In this document: one piece after another, positions 1 through 5,281 of the stretch | How positions within the stretch are numbered: position 1 is the stretch's first letter | Layout of the letters: every line of letters starts with the position of its first letter | Assembly: GCA_964436005.1 (NCBI GenBank) | Contig: CAYTBK010000186.1 | Span: forward strand, 1-6,782 | DNA: 6,782 nt | Direction of reading: 5' to 3' | Source of the DNA: JAGNHB01 sp964436005 | GTDB lineage: Bacteria > Acidobacteriota > JAAYUB01 | Notes under the pieces: model-generated | Told to the model about the DNA's origin: nothing | What the model saw: the letters and a program-made list of their open reading frames with translations, nothing else | Databases searched by the model: none | Translations under genes and position numbers: made by a program

Positions 1-253
1 CCTCGACATGCAGATGCCGGTCATGGACGGCCTGGAGGCGCTTTCGCACATCCGCCGGAACCCGCAGTGGAAGGACCTGGTGGTGGTGGCGCTGACCGCC
101 CACGCGCTGAAGGTGCACGAGGAGAAGTACCGCAACGCCGGCTGCAACGACTACCTGACGAAGCCCATCCTGTTCGAGACCTTCCGGAACAAGGTGGCGG
201 AGATCGGGGAAATCCTGAAGTACCGGGCAGAAAAAACCCACCCGGAACCCTGA
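1..253 (+). CDS. Response regulator receiver (REC) domain, C-terminal part; 5' end outside the window
   Basis: Partial gene; the first complete codon is at base 2 and the frame ends with TGA at 251-253. The visible 83 residues cover the second half of a CheY-like receiver domain. They begin with LDMQMPVMDG, whose Asp (bases 5-7) is at the usual phospho-acceptor position after beta-3. ALTAHA supplies the conserved Thr after beta-4, and YLTKPI supplies the conserved Lys-Pro after beta-5. A last helix follows, then a short charged tail (KYRAEKTHPEP) with no DNA-binding output domain. The protein is therefore either a stand-alone receiver or, since the DMQMPVMDG style is common there, the receiver at the end of a hybrid sensor kinase. 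The missing upstream part would decide. Its role is phosphorelay signalling in the cytoplasm. It converges with the acetyltransferase gene 16 bases downstream, so it is not in that gene's operon. Confidence 0.92.
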   Translation, partial: LDMQMPVMDGLEALSHIRRNPQWKDLVVVALTAHALKVHEEKYRNAGCNDYLTKPILFETFRNKVAEIGEILKYRAEKTHPEP

Positions 254-265
254 CGGCCGGTTCCG
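243..265. terminator. Possible weak bidirectional terminator between convergent genes
   Basis: CGGAACC at 243-249 and GGTTCCG at 259-265 form a perfect 7-bp stem with a 9-base loop, spanning the stop codon of the receiver gene. It lies where two convergent genes end 16 bases apart, which suits a shared terminator. There is no real U tract on the plus strand, only TCGTT. On the minus strand the preceding bases are mixed and the following ones include GGGTTTTTTCTG (rc of 231-242), giving six T just after the stem. It may therefore work better for the acetyltransferase gene. Inference from sequence only. Confidence 0.4.
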
Positions 266-269
266 TCGT

Positions 270-1082
270 TCAACGTTCCTGCGCCATCTCCACCTTGGGA
301 TAGGCGACCGCAAACCCCTCGGCCACAAGGTTGGCCGCCGAAGCGGACAGCGGCACCGTCGCGCTGACCGCCAGGCGGGCGCCCCGCGCCGCGGCGTGGG
401 CCAGGCGGGCCCGGATCAGGCGCCGCTGCAGGGATTGGCCGCGGAAGCGGGGGAGCACGGCCGTTCCGCTGAGAACGGCCACCCCGCCCGACAGTCCCAG
501 CCCGCCGCCGGCGGCGGGTTCCCCGTCCACGAAAACCATCCAGAAGGACGTGCCCTCCACTTCCAGGGGGGGCAGGAAAGGGGGGTCGTCCGGCGCGGCC
601 AGTTCGTCGGTGTCCGCAAACCCGGCCGCCACCAGCCGGTTATACAGGGCGATCTCCTCCCGGGAGGCCACCCGGACACCCGCCGGCGCAGTCTCCCCGG
701 CGGGGCCGGTTTCGCCCAGCACCCGCCACCACACCTGCTGGAACTGGCGGACCACGTACCCCCGCCGGCCCAGGCGGCCGGCCAACCCCTCCTCCGCCCC
801 CGGGCTCAGTTCGACCACCACGGGGTGGCCGCCGCGGCCGAGATGGGCCTCCAGCGCCTCCAGGTCCCAGTCGGGCAAGGGGTTTCCCAACCCCAGGGCC
901 AGGCCCTGGTTGAGGAAGTGCCCTTCCCCCAGGAAGACGCCGACGGCGCCGGGCAGTTCCAGCACCGCGGCGCCGCTGGACGGGTCGGCACAGGCCATGG
1001 CCCGGGCGAAGGCCGCATTCTGGGCGGCCTGGGCGCGTTCGCAACGGAAGCAGGCTTCCGCGAGGGTCAGGCTTTTCTGCAT
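270..1082 (-). CDS. GNAT-family N-acetyltransferase with an extra N-terminal domain
   Basis: Minus-strand gene of 270 residues. Its ATG (1080-1082) is preceded by AAGGAG five bases upstream, a strong ribosome binding site that settles start and strand. The C-terminal half (about 136-265) reads as an acetyl-CoA-dependent GCN5-related fold. SFWMVFVDGEPAAGGGL resembles beta-2/3. VLPRFRGQSLQRRL (209-222) is motif A, the acetyl-CoA pyrophosphate loop. SAANLVAEGF is the late Asn/Gly-Phe motif B region. The loop reads R-F-R-G-Q-S rather than the usual RGxGxG/A, with Ser at the last Gly/Ala position, so the fit is slightly degenerate. The N-terminal 130 residues (ending near QFQQVWWRVL) show no clear loop motif and may be a second, degenerate acetyltransferase-like domain, as in several two-domain GNAT proteins. 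The substrate cannot be told. It is divergent from the gntR operon and shares its upstream region. Confidence 0.8.
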   Translation of the reverse strand: MQKSLTLAEACFRCERAQAAQNAAFARAMACADPSSGAAVLELPGAVGVFLGEGHFLNQGLALGLGNPLPDWDLEALEAHLGRGGHPVVVELSPGAEEGLAGRLGRRGYVVRQFQQVWWRVLGETGPAGETAPAGVRVASREEIALYNRLVAAGFADTDELAAPDDPPFLPPLEVEGTSFWMVFVDGEPAAGGGLGLSGGVAVLSGTAVLPRFRGQSLQRRLIRARLAHAAARGARLAVSATVPLSASAANLVAEGFAVAYPKVEMAQER

Positions 1083-1143
1083 GCTAACTCCTTGAATAGG
1101 TTCACAATCCCGTCGCCGGCGGAGTCGAAAGACCTCGGATGGG

Positions 1144-1165
1144 CCCGCGCGGCGCGGGTTGTTTT
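1144..1165 (+). terminator. Terminator-like hairpin inside the divergent intergenic region
   Basis: CCCGCG (1144-1149), loop CGG and CGCGGG (1153-1158) form a 6-bp all-GC stem followed by TTGTTTT (1159-1165). This has the shape of a short rho-independent terminator reading rightwards. It lies upstream of the predicted gntR promoter, so it would not attenuate that operon. It could block transcripts running antisense through the acetyltransferase gene. On the minus strand it sits in the acetyltransferase leader with no U tract behind it. In such GC-rich DNA a 6-bp stem can arise by chance. Confidence 0.35.
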
Positions 1166-1218
1166 ACGCAGGATTCCCCCCGATGCCCGTTTTTTTTTCG
1201 CGGACAGCTTTTTTTCCG

Positions 1219-1247
1219 TTGACAGGCACCGGGCCGAGCGAGATACT
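1219..1247 (+). promoter_or_regulatory. Sigma70-type promoter of the gntR-ABC operon
   Basis: A perfect -35 box TTGACA (1219-1224) is separated by exactly 17 bases from GATACT (1242-1247), four of six matches to the -10 consensus. Transcription would start near 1254, giving a leader of about 54 bases before the GTG start of gntR. Runs of nine T (1190-1198) and seven T (1209-1215) lie just upstream, where UP elements contact the polymerase alpha subunit. In an otherwise GC-rich window this AT-rich island stands out. The -10 overlaps the left arm of the inverted repeat described next, so a bound repressor would block polymerase. Confidence 0.75.
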
Positions 1248-1269
1248 GTATATGTTCGATATATACAGT
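1245..1269. promoter_or_regulatory. Inverted repeat, probable operator of the YtrA-type GntR repressor
   Basis: ACTGTATAT (1245-1253) and ATATACAGT (1261-1269) are exact 9-bp reverse complements around a 7-base centre (1254-1260). The left arm overlaps the predicted -10 box and the repeat covers the expected transcription start. This is a typical autorepression site for the GntR-family gene that starts 39 bases downstream. TGTA...TACA arms are in keeping with operators of the YtrA branch. The CTG...CAG ends recall LexA boxes, but the spacing is CTG-N17-CAG, not the CTG-N10-CAG of proteobacterial LexA. The inverted repeat is seen; the protein that binds it is inferred. Confidence 0.75.
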
Positions 1270-1278
1270 CATCACAGG

Positions 1279-1286
1279 CTGTACAG
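1279..1286. promoter_or_regulatory. Secondary palindrome CTGTACAG, possible auxiliary operator
   Basis: A perfect 8-bp palindrome lies 9 bases after the large inverted repeat and repeats its outer sequence, CTGTA and TACAG, with the central bases removed. It is within the predicted leader, 21 bases before the gntR start. It could be a second, weaker contact site for the same regulator. An 8-bp palindrome can also occur by chance, so confidence is low. Confidence 0.35.
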
Positions 1287-1307
1287 TTTTCGCCGAGGGA
1301 AGAAGCC

Positions 1308-1688
1308 GTGAAGATCGTCATCTCCAACGCCAGCCCCGACCCCATCTACGAGCAGATCATGCGCCAGATGAAGGCGCAGATCCTCTCGGGCGAACTGGCG
1401 GAGGGCGCCCCCCTGCCCTCCATCCGGCGGCTGGCCCAGGACCTGCAGATCAGCGTTATCACCACCAAGCGGGCCTACGACGAACTGGAGCGGGAAGGGT
1501 TCATCGACACCGTCGGCGGCAAGGGCACCTTCGTCTCGGCCCAGAACCCCGCTTTCCTGCGGGAGAAGCGCATGAAGGCCGTGGAGGAGAAGCTGGCCGA
1601 GGCGGTTCGCGAGGCCAGGCTCATGGGACTGGACCCGGCCCAGCTCGTGGAGATGGTCCACCTGCTCTACGCCGACGACGGGCAATGA
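1308..1688 (+). CDS. GntR-family transcriptional regulator, YtrA subfamily
   Basis: A 126-residue repressor-type protein. I chose the GTG at 1308 because GAGGGA (1295-1300) sits seven bases upstream and the protein then begins KIVISNASPDPIYEQI, the usual YtrA-branch N-terminus. The open frame extends far upstream but carries no plausible start. Residues 11-77 form the winged helix-turn-helix: IYEQIMRQMKAQILSGEL, then LPSIRRLAQDLQISVITTKRAY across the helix-turn-helix, LEREGFIDTVGGKGTFV as the wing. The remaining 49 residues form a short helical tail (LREKRMKAVEEKLAEAVREA, then GLDPAQLVEMVHLLY). This lacks the large effector domains of FadR- or HutC-type members and is diagnostic of YtrA proteins, which usually control adjacent ABC transporters. 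It is first gene of the operon, 29 bases ahead of the first ATPase, and probably autoregulates through the inverted repeat at 1245-1269. The inducing signal is unknown. Confidence 0.93.
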   Translation: MKIVISNASPDPIYEQIMRQMKAQILSGELAEGAPLPSIRRLAQDLQISVITTKRAYDELEREGFIDTVGGKGTFVSAQNPAFLREKRMKAVEEKLAEAVREARLMGLDPAQLVEMVHLLYADDGQ

Positions 1689-1717
1689 CGGGCGCAAACA
1701 CACCCCGGGAGGGACAC

Positions 1718-2641
1718 ATGGACGACATACTGGTTTTCGATTCTGTCAGCAAGCACTACCCGGGGTTTTCCCTGCGGGATGTCTCCTTCCGCCTGCCCCG
1801 GGGCTGCATCGCCGGGCTGGTCGGGCCCAACGGGGCCGGGAAGACGACCCTGATCCGGATCGCCCTGGGACTGGTGCGGAGGAACGCCGGGGGGGTGGCC
1901 CTCTTCGGGCAGGCCGGAGCCCCGGACGAAGCTCGCGCCCGCATCGGCTTCGTGCCCGACGAGCCGCACTTTGCCCACGACGCGTCGCTGCGGGCCATCG
2001 CCTCGGCCACGGCGCCCTTCTACCCGGGGTGGGACGAGGCGTCGTTCCGCGGCCTGATGGTCGAATTCGGCTTGAATCCCCGGACCCGGTTCGGCCGGCT
2101 TTCGCAGGGGCAGAAAACGCGCTTCGCGCTGGCCCTCGCCCTTTCCCGCGGGGCCGAGCTCCTGCTGCTGGACGAGCCGACCGCGGGGCTGGACCCGCTC
2201 TTCCGCCGCGAACTGCTGACCCGCCTGCAGGGATTCCTGCAGGACGAAAGGAAGTCGGTGCTGTTTTCCACCCACATCACCACGGACCTGGAGCGCATCG
2301 CCGATCTCGCGGCCTTCCTCCACGAGGGCCGTCTGGTGTTCTCCCTGCCCATGGAGGACGTCCGCCGGCAGTGGCGGGTCGTCCGCGGCGGCGGCGAACT
2401 CCTCGGCCCGTCCGGCCAGGGGCTATTCGTCGGCGCCCGACGGGGCGAATACGGGGTGGAGGCGCTCACGGACCGCGGGGAGGAGGCGCGAGACCGCTTC
2501 TCCCCTGCGGCCGTGGTGGAACCGGCCAGCCTGGAGGACATCCTCGTCCTCTACGGGGCGGGCGGCCTCGTTCCCGGGCCGGCCCGTCATCCGCAGCCGG
2601 CTGCCGGGCTGCCCATTCAGGAAGAAAGGAGGTGCTCATGA
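1718..2641 (+). CDS. ABC transporter ATP-binding protein, first copy (YtrB/CcmA-like)
   Basis: A 307-residue ATPase that would energise the membrane subunit encoded next. Motifs in order: Walker A GPNGAGKTT (36-44), Q-loop region FVPDEP (78-83) with Asp/Glu where many ABC proteins have Gln, signature LSQGQ (128-132), Walker B LLLLDEP (148-154), D-loop GLD (157-159), switch His in STHIT (H186). After the nucleotide-binding domain comes a C-terminal extension of about 100 residues ending in RFSPAAVVEPASLEDILVLY, then a Pro-rich tail. I chose ATG 1718, preceded by GGGAGGG (1707-1713) four bases upstream. The in-frame ATG at 1685, which overlaps the gntR stop as ATGA, has no ribosome site and would add eleven residues; it remains possible. 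The stop overlaps the next start as ATGA (2638-2641). The protein is closely similar to the second ATPase of the operon. Transported substrate unknown; export is more likely because no binding protein gene is present. Confidence 0.95.
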   Translation: MDDILVFDSVSKHYPGFSLRDVSFRLPRGCIAGLVGPNGAGKTTLIRIALGLVRRNAGGVALFGQAGAPDEARARIGFVPDEPHFAHDASLRAIASATAPFYPGWDEASFRGLMVEFGLNPRTRFGRLSQGQKTRFALALALSRGAELLLLDEPTAGLDPLFRRELLTRLQGFLQDERKSVLFSTHITTDLERIADLAAFLHEGRLVFSLPMEDVRRQWRVVRGGGELLGPSGQGLFVGARRGEYGVEALTDRGEEARDRFSPAAVVEPASLEDILVLYGAGGLVPGPARHPQPAAGLPIQEERRCS

Positions 2642-3303
2642 CCTGGAAACTGCTCCGCTACGACTGGCTGATGAACTGGAAGCTGCTGGCCCTGTTCCTG
2701 GTCTTCTTCCTGGCCATGCTGGGCCGGGAGCCCGTGGGCGGCACCCACGGGGAGTTCCTGGCGCTGTCCGCCGTCATGGGCAGCATCCTGCCGCTGGTGG
2801 TGATCGCCCGGGAGGACCGCTTCCAGGCCCGCGAAGTCCTCGCCGCCCTGCCCCTCCGCCGGCGGGAGGCCGTGCGCGCCCGCTACCTGGGCGGATTCCT
2901 GCTCGCCGGTGGCCTGGTGGCCCTGGTCATCGCCCTGCAGTGGGCCCTCTACCCGGAGCGACCCCAGACCGCCACGCTCCTGGCCCCCGGCAACCTGGCC
3001 TTCGCGGCCTCGGCCGGCGCGCTGTTCCTCAGCGCCATCATGCCCCTGATCTTCCGCTTCGGGCTGGCCGGCCTGCTCGTCTTCCTGGCCGCCACGCAGT
3101 TGCTGGGCACCCTGCTGCTCTTCGCCTCGTCCTCCTCCGGCGGCGTCCGGGGCGGAATCGGCGCCCTGACCCGTTCCCTGCAAAACATGCGGGCCGGGGC
3201 GGGCGAGCCGGCCTTCTACCTCCTGCTGGCCCTGGTCCTGGCCCTGGCCGTCTTCGGGTCGTTCCGCCTGAGCGCCCGCTTCTTCGAAGGGAGGGACCTG
3301 TGA
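2638..3303 (+). CDS. ABC transporter membrane subunit, first copy (ABC-2-like)
   Basis: A 221-residue, highly hydrophobic protein with about six predicted membrane segments (near 16-29, 40-57, 84-104, 118-139, 141-163, 192-211), the usual layout of an ABC-2-type half-permease. The start ATG overlaps the ATPase stop (ATGA) and has a near-perfect ribosome site, AAAGGAGGT (2625-2633). Between segments 2 and 3 is a cytoplasmic loop, VLAALPLRRREAVRARY, likely the coupling contact with the ATPase. Similar LP-[LI]-RR loops are common in this permease type. Segment 4 ends in PLIFRFG and the protein ends RLSARFFEGRDL. All three motifs recur in the second permease of the operon (LPIRR, PFVFRFG, LSIRFYSRRDL), pointing to common ancestry by duplication. 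Family assignment rests on topology, context and these motifs; the substrate is unknown. Confidence 0.87.
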   Translation: MTWKLLRYDWLMNWKLLALFLVFFLAMLGREPVGGTHGEFLALSAVMGSILPLVVIAREDRFQAREVLAALPLRRREAVRARYLGGFLLAGGLVALVIALQWALYPERPQTATLLAPGNLAFAASAGALFLSAIMPLIFRFGLAGLLVFLAATQLLGTLLLFASSSSGGVRGGIGALTRSLQNMRAGAGEPAFYLLLALVLALAVFGSFRLSARFFEGRDL

Positions 3304-4208
3304 ACCGGGAAGCCGCTCGAGAACCGTCGCCGCCCGTCGCGGAGGACGCCCTGGCCACGGCCGGCCTGACCAAGCGCTACCCCGGCTTCATTCTGGAAGA
3401 CGTGACGCTGCGCCTGCCGCGGGGGGCCATCCTGGGCCTGGTCGGGGCCAACGGGGCCGGCAAGACCACCCTGATCCGGCTGATCCTCCAGCTGGCCCGC
3501 CCGGACGCCGGAACGGTGCGCATCCTCGGCCTCGATCCGGCGGCCCGGGAAGTGGAAGTCAAGGCGCGCCTGGGCTTCGTGCACGAGACCCCGCCCTTCC
3601 CCCCCTACCTCAGCCTGGAGGCCATCCGTTCCCTGGTGAGGCCGCTTTACCGGAAGTGGGACGAGCCTCGCTTCCGGGAATTGGCCCGCGGATTCGGCTT
3701 GCCCCTGGGCAAGCGTTTCGGGGCCCTGTCGCGGGGGACCAAAACCCAGTTCGCCCTCGCCCTCGCCCTGGCCCACGACGCCGAACTGCTGGTGATGGAC
3801 GAGCCGACCACGGGGCTGGACCCGGCCGCGCGCCGCCGTTTCCTGGACATCCTCCTGGAAACCATCCAGGACGAACGCAAGTCCGTCCTGTTCTCCACCC
3901 ACATCACGTCCGACCTGGACCGGGTCGCCGACTACGTGGCCCTGCTCCACCAGGGGAGGCTGGTCCTCTCCGCCAGCGTGGAGGACTTCCGGGACTCGTG
4001 GGGCCTGGTCCGGGGGGGCCTGGACCTGCTGGACGGCCGGGAGGCCGGCCTGCTGGCGGGTTGCCGGCGTCACCCGCACGGGTTCGAAGCCCTCACCCCC
4101 GACGCGGTCGAAGCCCGGCGCCGCTTCGGTTCCGCCGCCGTCGTGGAGCGGCCTGCGCTGGAAGACCTCGTCATCTTCACCGCCGGGCCGGACCGGGAGG
4201 CCTCATGA
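3300..4208 (+). CDS. ABC transporter ATP-binding protein, second copy (YtrB/CcmA-like)
   Basis: A 302-residue ATPase starting with GTG, which overlaps the stop of the preceding permease as GTGA (3300-3303), with AAGGGAGGG (3287-3295) four bases upstream. Compared with the first ATPase it has about 13 extra N-terminal residues rich in Pro, Ala and Glu. Motifs: Walker A GANGAGKTT (49-57), Q-loop region FVHETP (93-98) without Gln, signature LSRGT (143-147), Walker B LLVMDEP (163-169), D-loop GLD (172-174), switch His H201. The signature departs from LSGGQ at the third and last positions, where the first ATPase departs only at the third; LSxGx-K variants are known in this branch. The C-terminal extension matches copy one (RFGSAAVVERPALEDLVIF). 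The shared block QDERKSVLFSTHIT is identical in both. All catalytic residues are present, so it should be active. It probably pairs with the permease encoded next and may form a heterodimer with copy one. Confidence 0.95.
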   Translation: MNREAAREPSPPVAEDALATAGLTKRYPGFILEDVTLRLPRGAILGLVGANGAGKTTLIRLILQLARPDAGTVRILGLDPAAREVEVKARLGFVHETPPFPPYLSLEAIRSLVRPLYRKWDEPRFRELARGFGLPLGKRFGALSRGTKTQFALALALAHDAELLVMDEPTTGLDPAARRRFLDILLETIQDERKSVLFSTHITSDLDRVADYVALLHQGRLVLSASVEDFRDSWGLVRGGLDLLDGREAGLLAGCRRHPHGFEALTPDAVEARRRFGSAAVVERPALEDLVIFTAGPDREAS

Positions 4209-4921
4209 ACATCGCGCTTTTCGTCTGGAAGGACTGCTGTGCCTGTTCCCGCTGGCTGGCCGTGGCCACCGCCTTCTTCCTGGTGCACGGCACGGCGGCG
4301 TTCCCGTTCCCTGGCTTCTACCTTCTGCTGACGGCCCTGTTCCCGGCCTTCCTGGCCATCGGCCCGCTCCTGGTGGAGGCCAGGCACCCCACGGACCGCC
4401 TCTGGGCGAGCCTGCCCATCCGGCGCTGGGAACTGGTGGCCGCCCGTTATGCCGCGGCCTTCCTCGGGTTGGGACTCGGCCTGGCGGCCGCCGTGGCCTG
4501 GACCGTTCCCCTGGCCGCGGTGATGCCGGTGCGGTGGCCGGCCCCGCCGCCGCTCCTCGCCGGCGCCGCGGCCACCACCCTGGCCTTCCTGCTGGTCTGG
4601 ATGCTCAGCCTCTACCTGCCCTTCGTCTTCCGTTTCGGCCCGGCCAAAGGGCCCCTGGTCTTCGCGGGCGCGTTCCTGGGCCTGGCGGCCGCCGCCGGCG
4701 CCGCCCAGCACGTGGCGGCCCGGTGGACCTCCGCCGCCGGGCCGTCGTGGGTCCTCTCCGCCCTCCACTCTCCGGGGAGGTCCTTGCTGAACGCGCTGTC
4801 CGCCGCCGGCGAACTGTGGGGCGCCCCGGTCCTCCTGGCCCTGCTCGCCGGGCTGACCGTGGCGGTGGCGACGCTTTCCCTGGCCCTTTCCATCCGTTTC
4901 TACTCCCGCCGGGACCTCTAG
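4205..4921 (+). CDS. ABC transporter membrane subunit, second copy (ABC-2-like)
   Basis: A 238-residue hydrophobic protein, last gene of the operon. The ATG overlaps the ATPase stop (ATGA, 4205-4208) and follows GGGAGG (4195-4200) at four bases. About six membrane segments are visible (near 17-33, 38-57, 82-105, 117-140, 148-166, 205-226). It shares with the first permease the coupling-loop motif WASLPIRRWELVAARY, the segment-4 ending LPFVFRFG and the C-terminal LSIRFYSRRDL, though elsewhere the two have diverged much more than the ATPases. A short cysteine cluster, KDCCACSRW (9-17), lies at the cytoplasmic end of segment 1 and is absent from the first permease. The first segment is also richer in aromatic residues. 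No extracytoplasmic loop is large enough to be a binding domain. Function follows from position beside the ATPase; the substrate is unknown. Confidence 0.87.
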   Translation: MNIALFVWKDCCACSRWLAVATAFFLVHGTAAFPFPGFYLLLTALFPAFLAIGPLLVEARHPTDRLWASLPIRRWELVAARYAAAFLGLGLGLAAAVAWTVPLAAVMPVRWPAPPPLLAGAAATTLAFLLVWMLSLYLPFVFRFGPAKGPLVFAGAFLGLAAAAGAAQHVAARWTSAAGPSWVLSALHSPGRSLLNALSAAGELWGAPVLLALLAGLTVAVATLSLALSIRFYSRRDL

Positions 4922-5281
4922 CCAGGCGGGGCGGCCAAAACCCGGACGCGGCCCCTCCCCGGAACCGGGCCTGGCCTCGCCTTCGGACAAGTTTCGAGAA
5001 CCTGCGACTCCCCCTGAAACCTTCCCCGGCGACTTGCGTACAAATTCGCGTTTTCCGGAGCGAAAACGGTGGACGGACAGGCTTCGACATGCGGAAGCGC
5101 CCCGAGCCGAAGAGTTTCCGAGAATACGCGGGCCTGGGCCGGGCACCGCGAGGCAGGGGCGAAATCCGGAAATGGGCCGCCGGTGAGTGTTGTCCGTGAA
5201 AGTAACACCGTTACGCGCCCTGGAGACAGGAGAGACGATTCTGCATTCCAGACGGAAAATTTTCATAGAGAGGGAATGACG
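4922..5281. other. 360-base intergenic region with inverted repeats and no recognised gene
   Basis: Lies between the ABC operon and the propeller gene. It contains: a broken stem formed by GCCAGGC (4921-4927, starting inside the permease stop) with GCCTGGC (4969-4975), and GGGGC (4928-4932) with GCCCC (4951-4955), without a U tract; a 7-bp inverted repeat at 5049-5068; GTAAC-ACC-GTTAC (5202-5214); and GAAAATTTTC (5255-5264) just before the ribosome site. I found no good -35/-10 pair, although the propeller gene must be transcribed from here or by read-through. No riboswitch class is recognised. A 36-codon frame at 5089-5199 lacks a ribosome site and is not called. Confidence 0.6.
5049..5068. 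repeat. 7-bp perfect inverted repeat, role unknown
   Basis: CGTTTTC (5049-5055) and GAAAACG (5062-5068) flank the six bases CGGAGC. It is one of the few AT-containing stretches in this gap and sits about 213 bases before the propeller start. It could be an operator or a short RNA hairpin; there is no T run after it on either strand to make a terminator. The repeat is seen; any role is speculation. Confidence 0.5.

Noticed and set aside
1245..1269. LexA (SOS) box reading of the CTGTATAT...ATATACAG repeat
   Set aside because: The arms look like an E. coli LexA site, but the ends are CTG-N17-CAG rather than CTG-N10-CAG, and the adjacent gene is a GntR/YtrA regulator, which explains the site better.
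396..1307. Long upstream extension of the gntR frame on the plus strand
   Set aside because: The frame stays open through the acetyltransferase gene on the other strand because of high GC. Its translation is low-complexity Gly/Pro/Arg/Gln-rich sequence, and the GTG at 1308 has a ribosome site and the family N-terminus.
4921..4975. Terminator after the ABC operon
   Set aside because: Two complementary segment pairs exist, but the stem is interrupted and no T run follows, so I describe it within the gap rather than call a terminator.
5089..5199. 36-codon plus-strand frame in the intergenic gap
   Set aside because: No convincing ribosome binding site, Arg/Gly-rich composition expected from GC-rich non-coding DNA, and no hydrophobic or motif signal.
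4070..5266. 398-codon open frame on the minus strand opposite the second permease and the gap
   Set aside because: The translation is Gly/Arg/Glu/Gln-rich without domain features, typical of the complement of GC-rich coding DNA.
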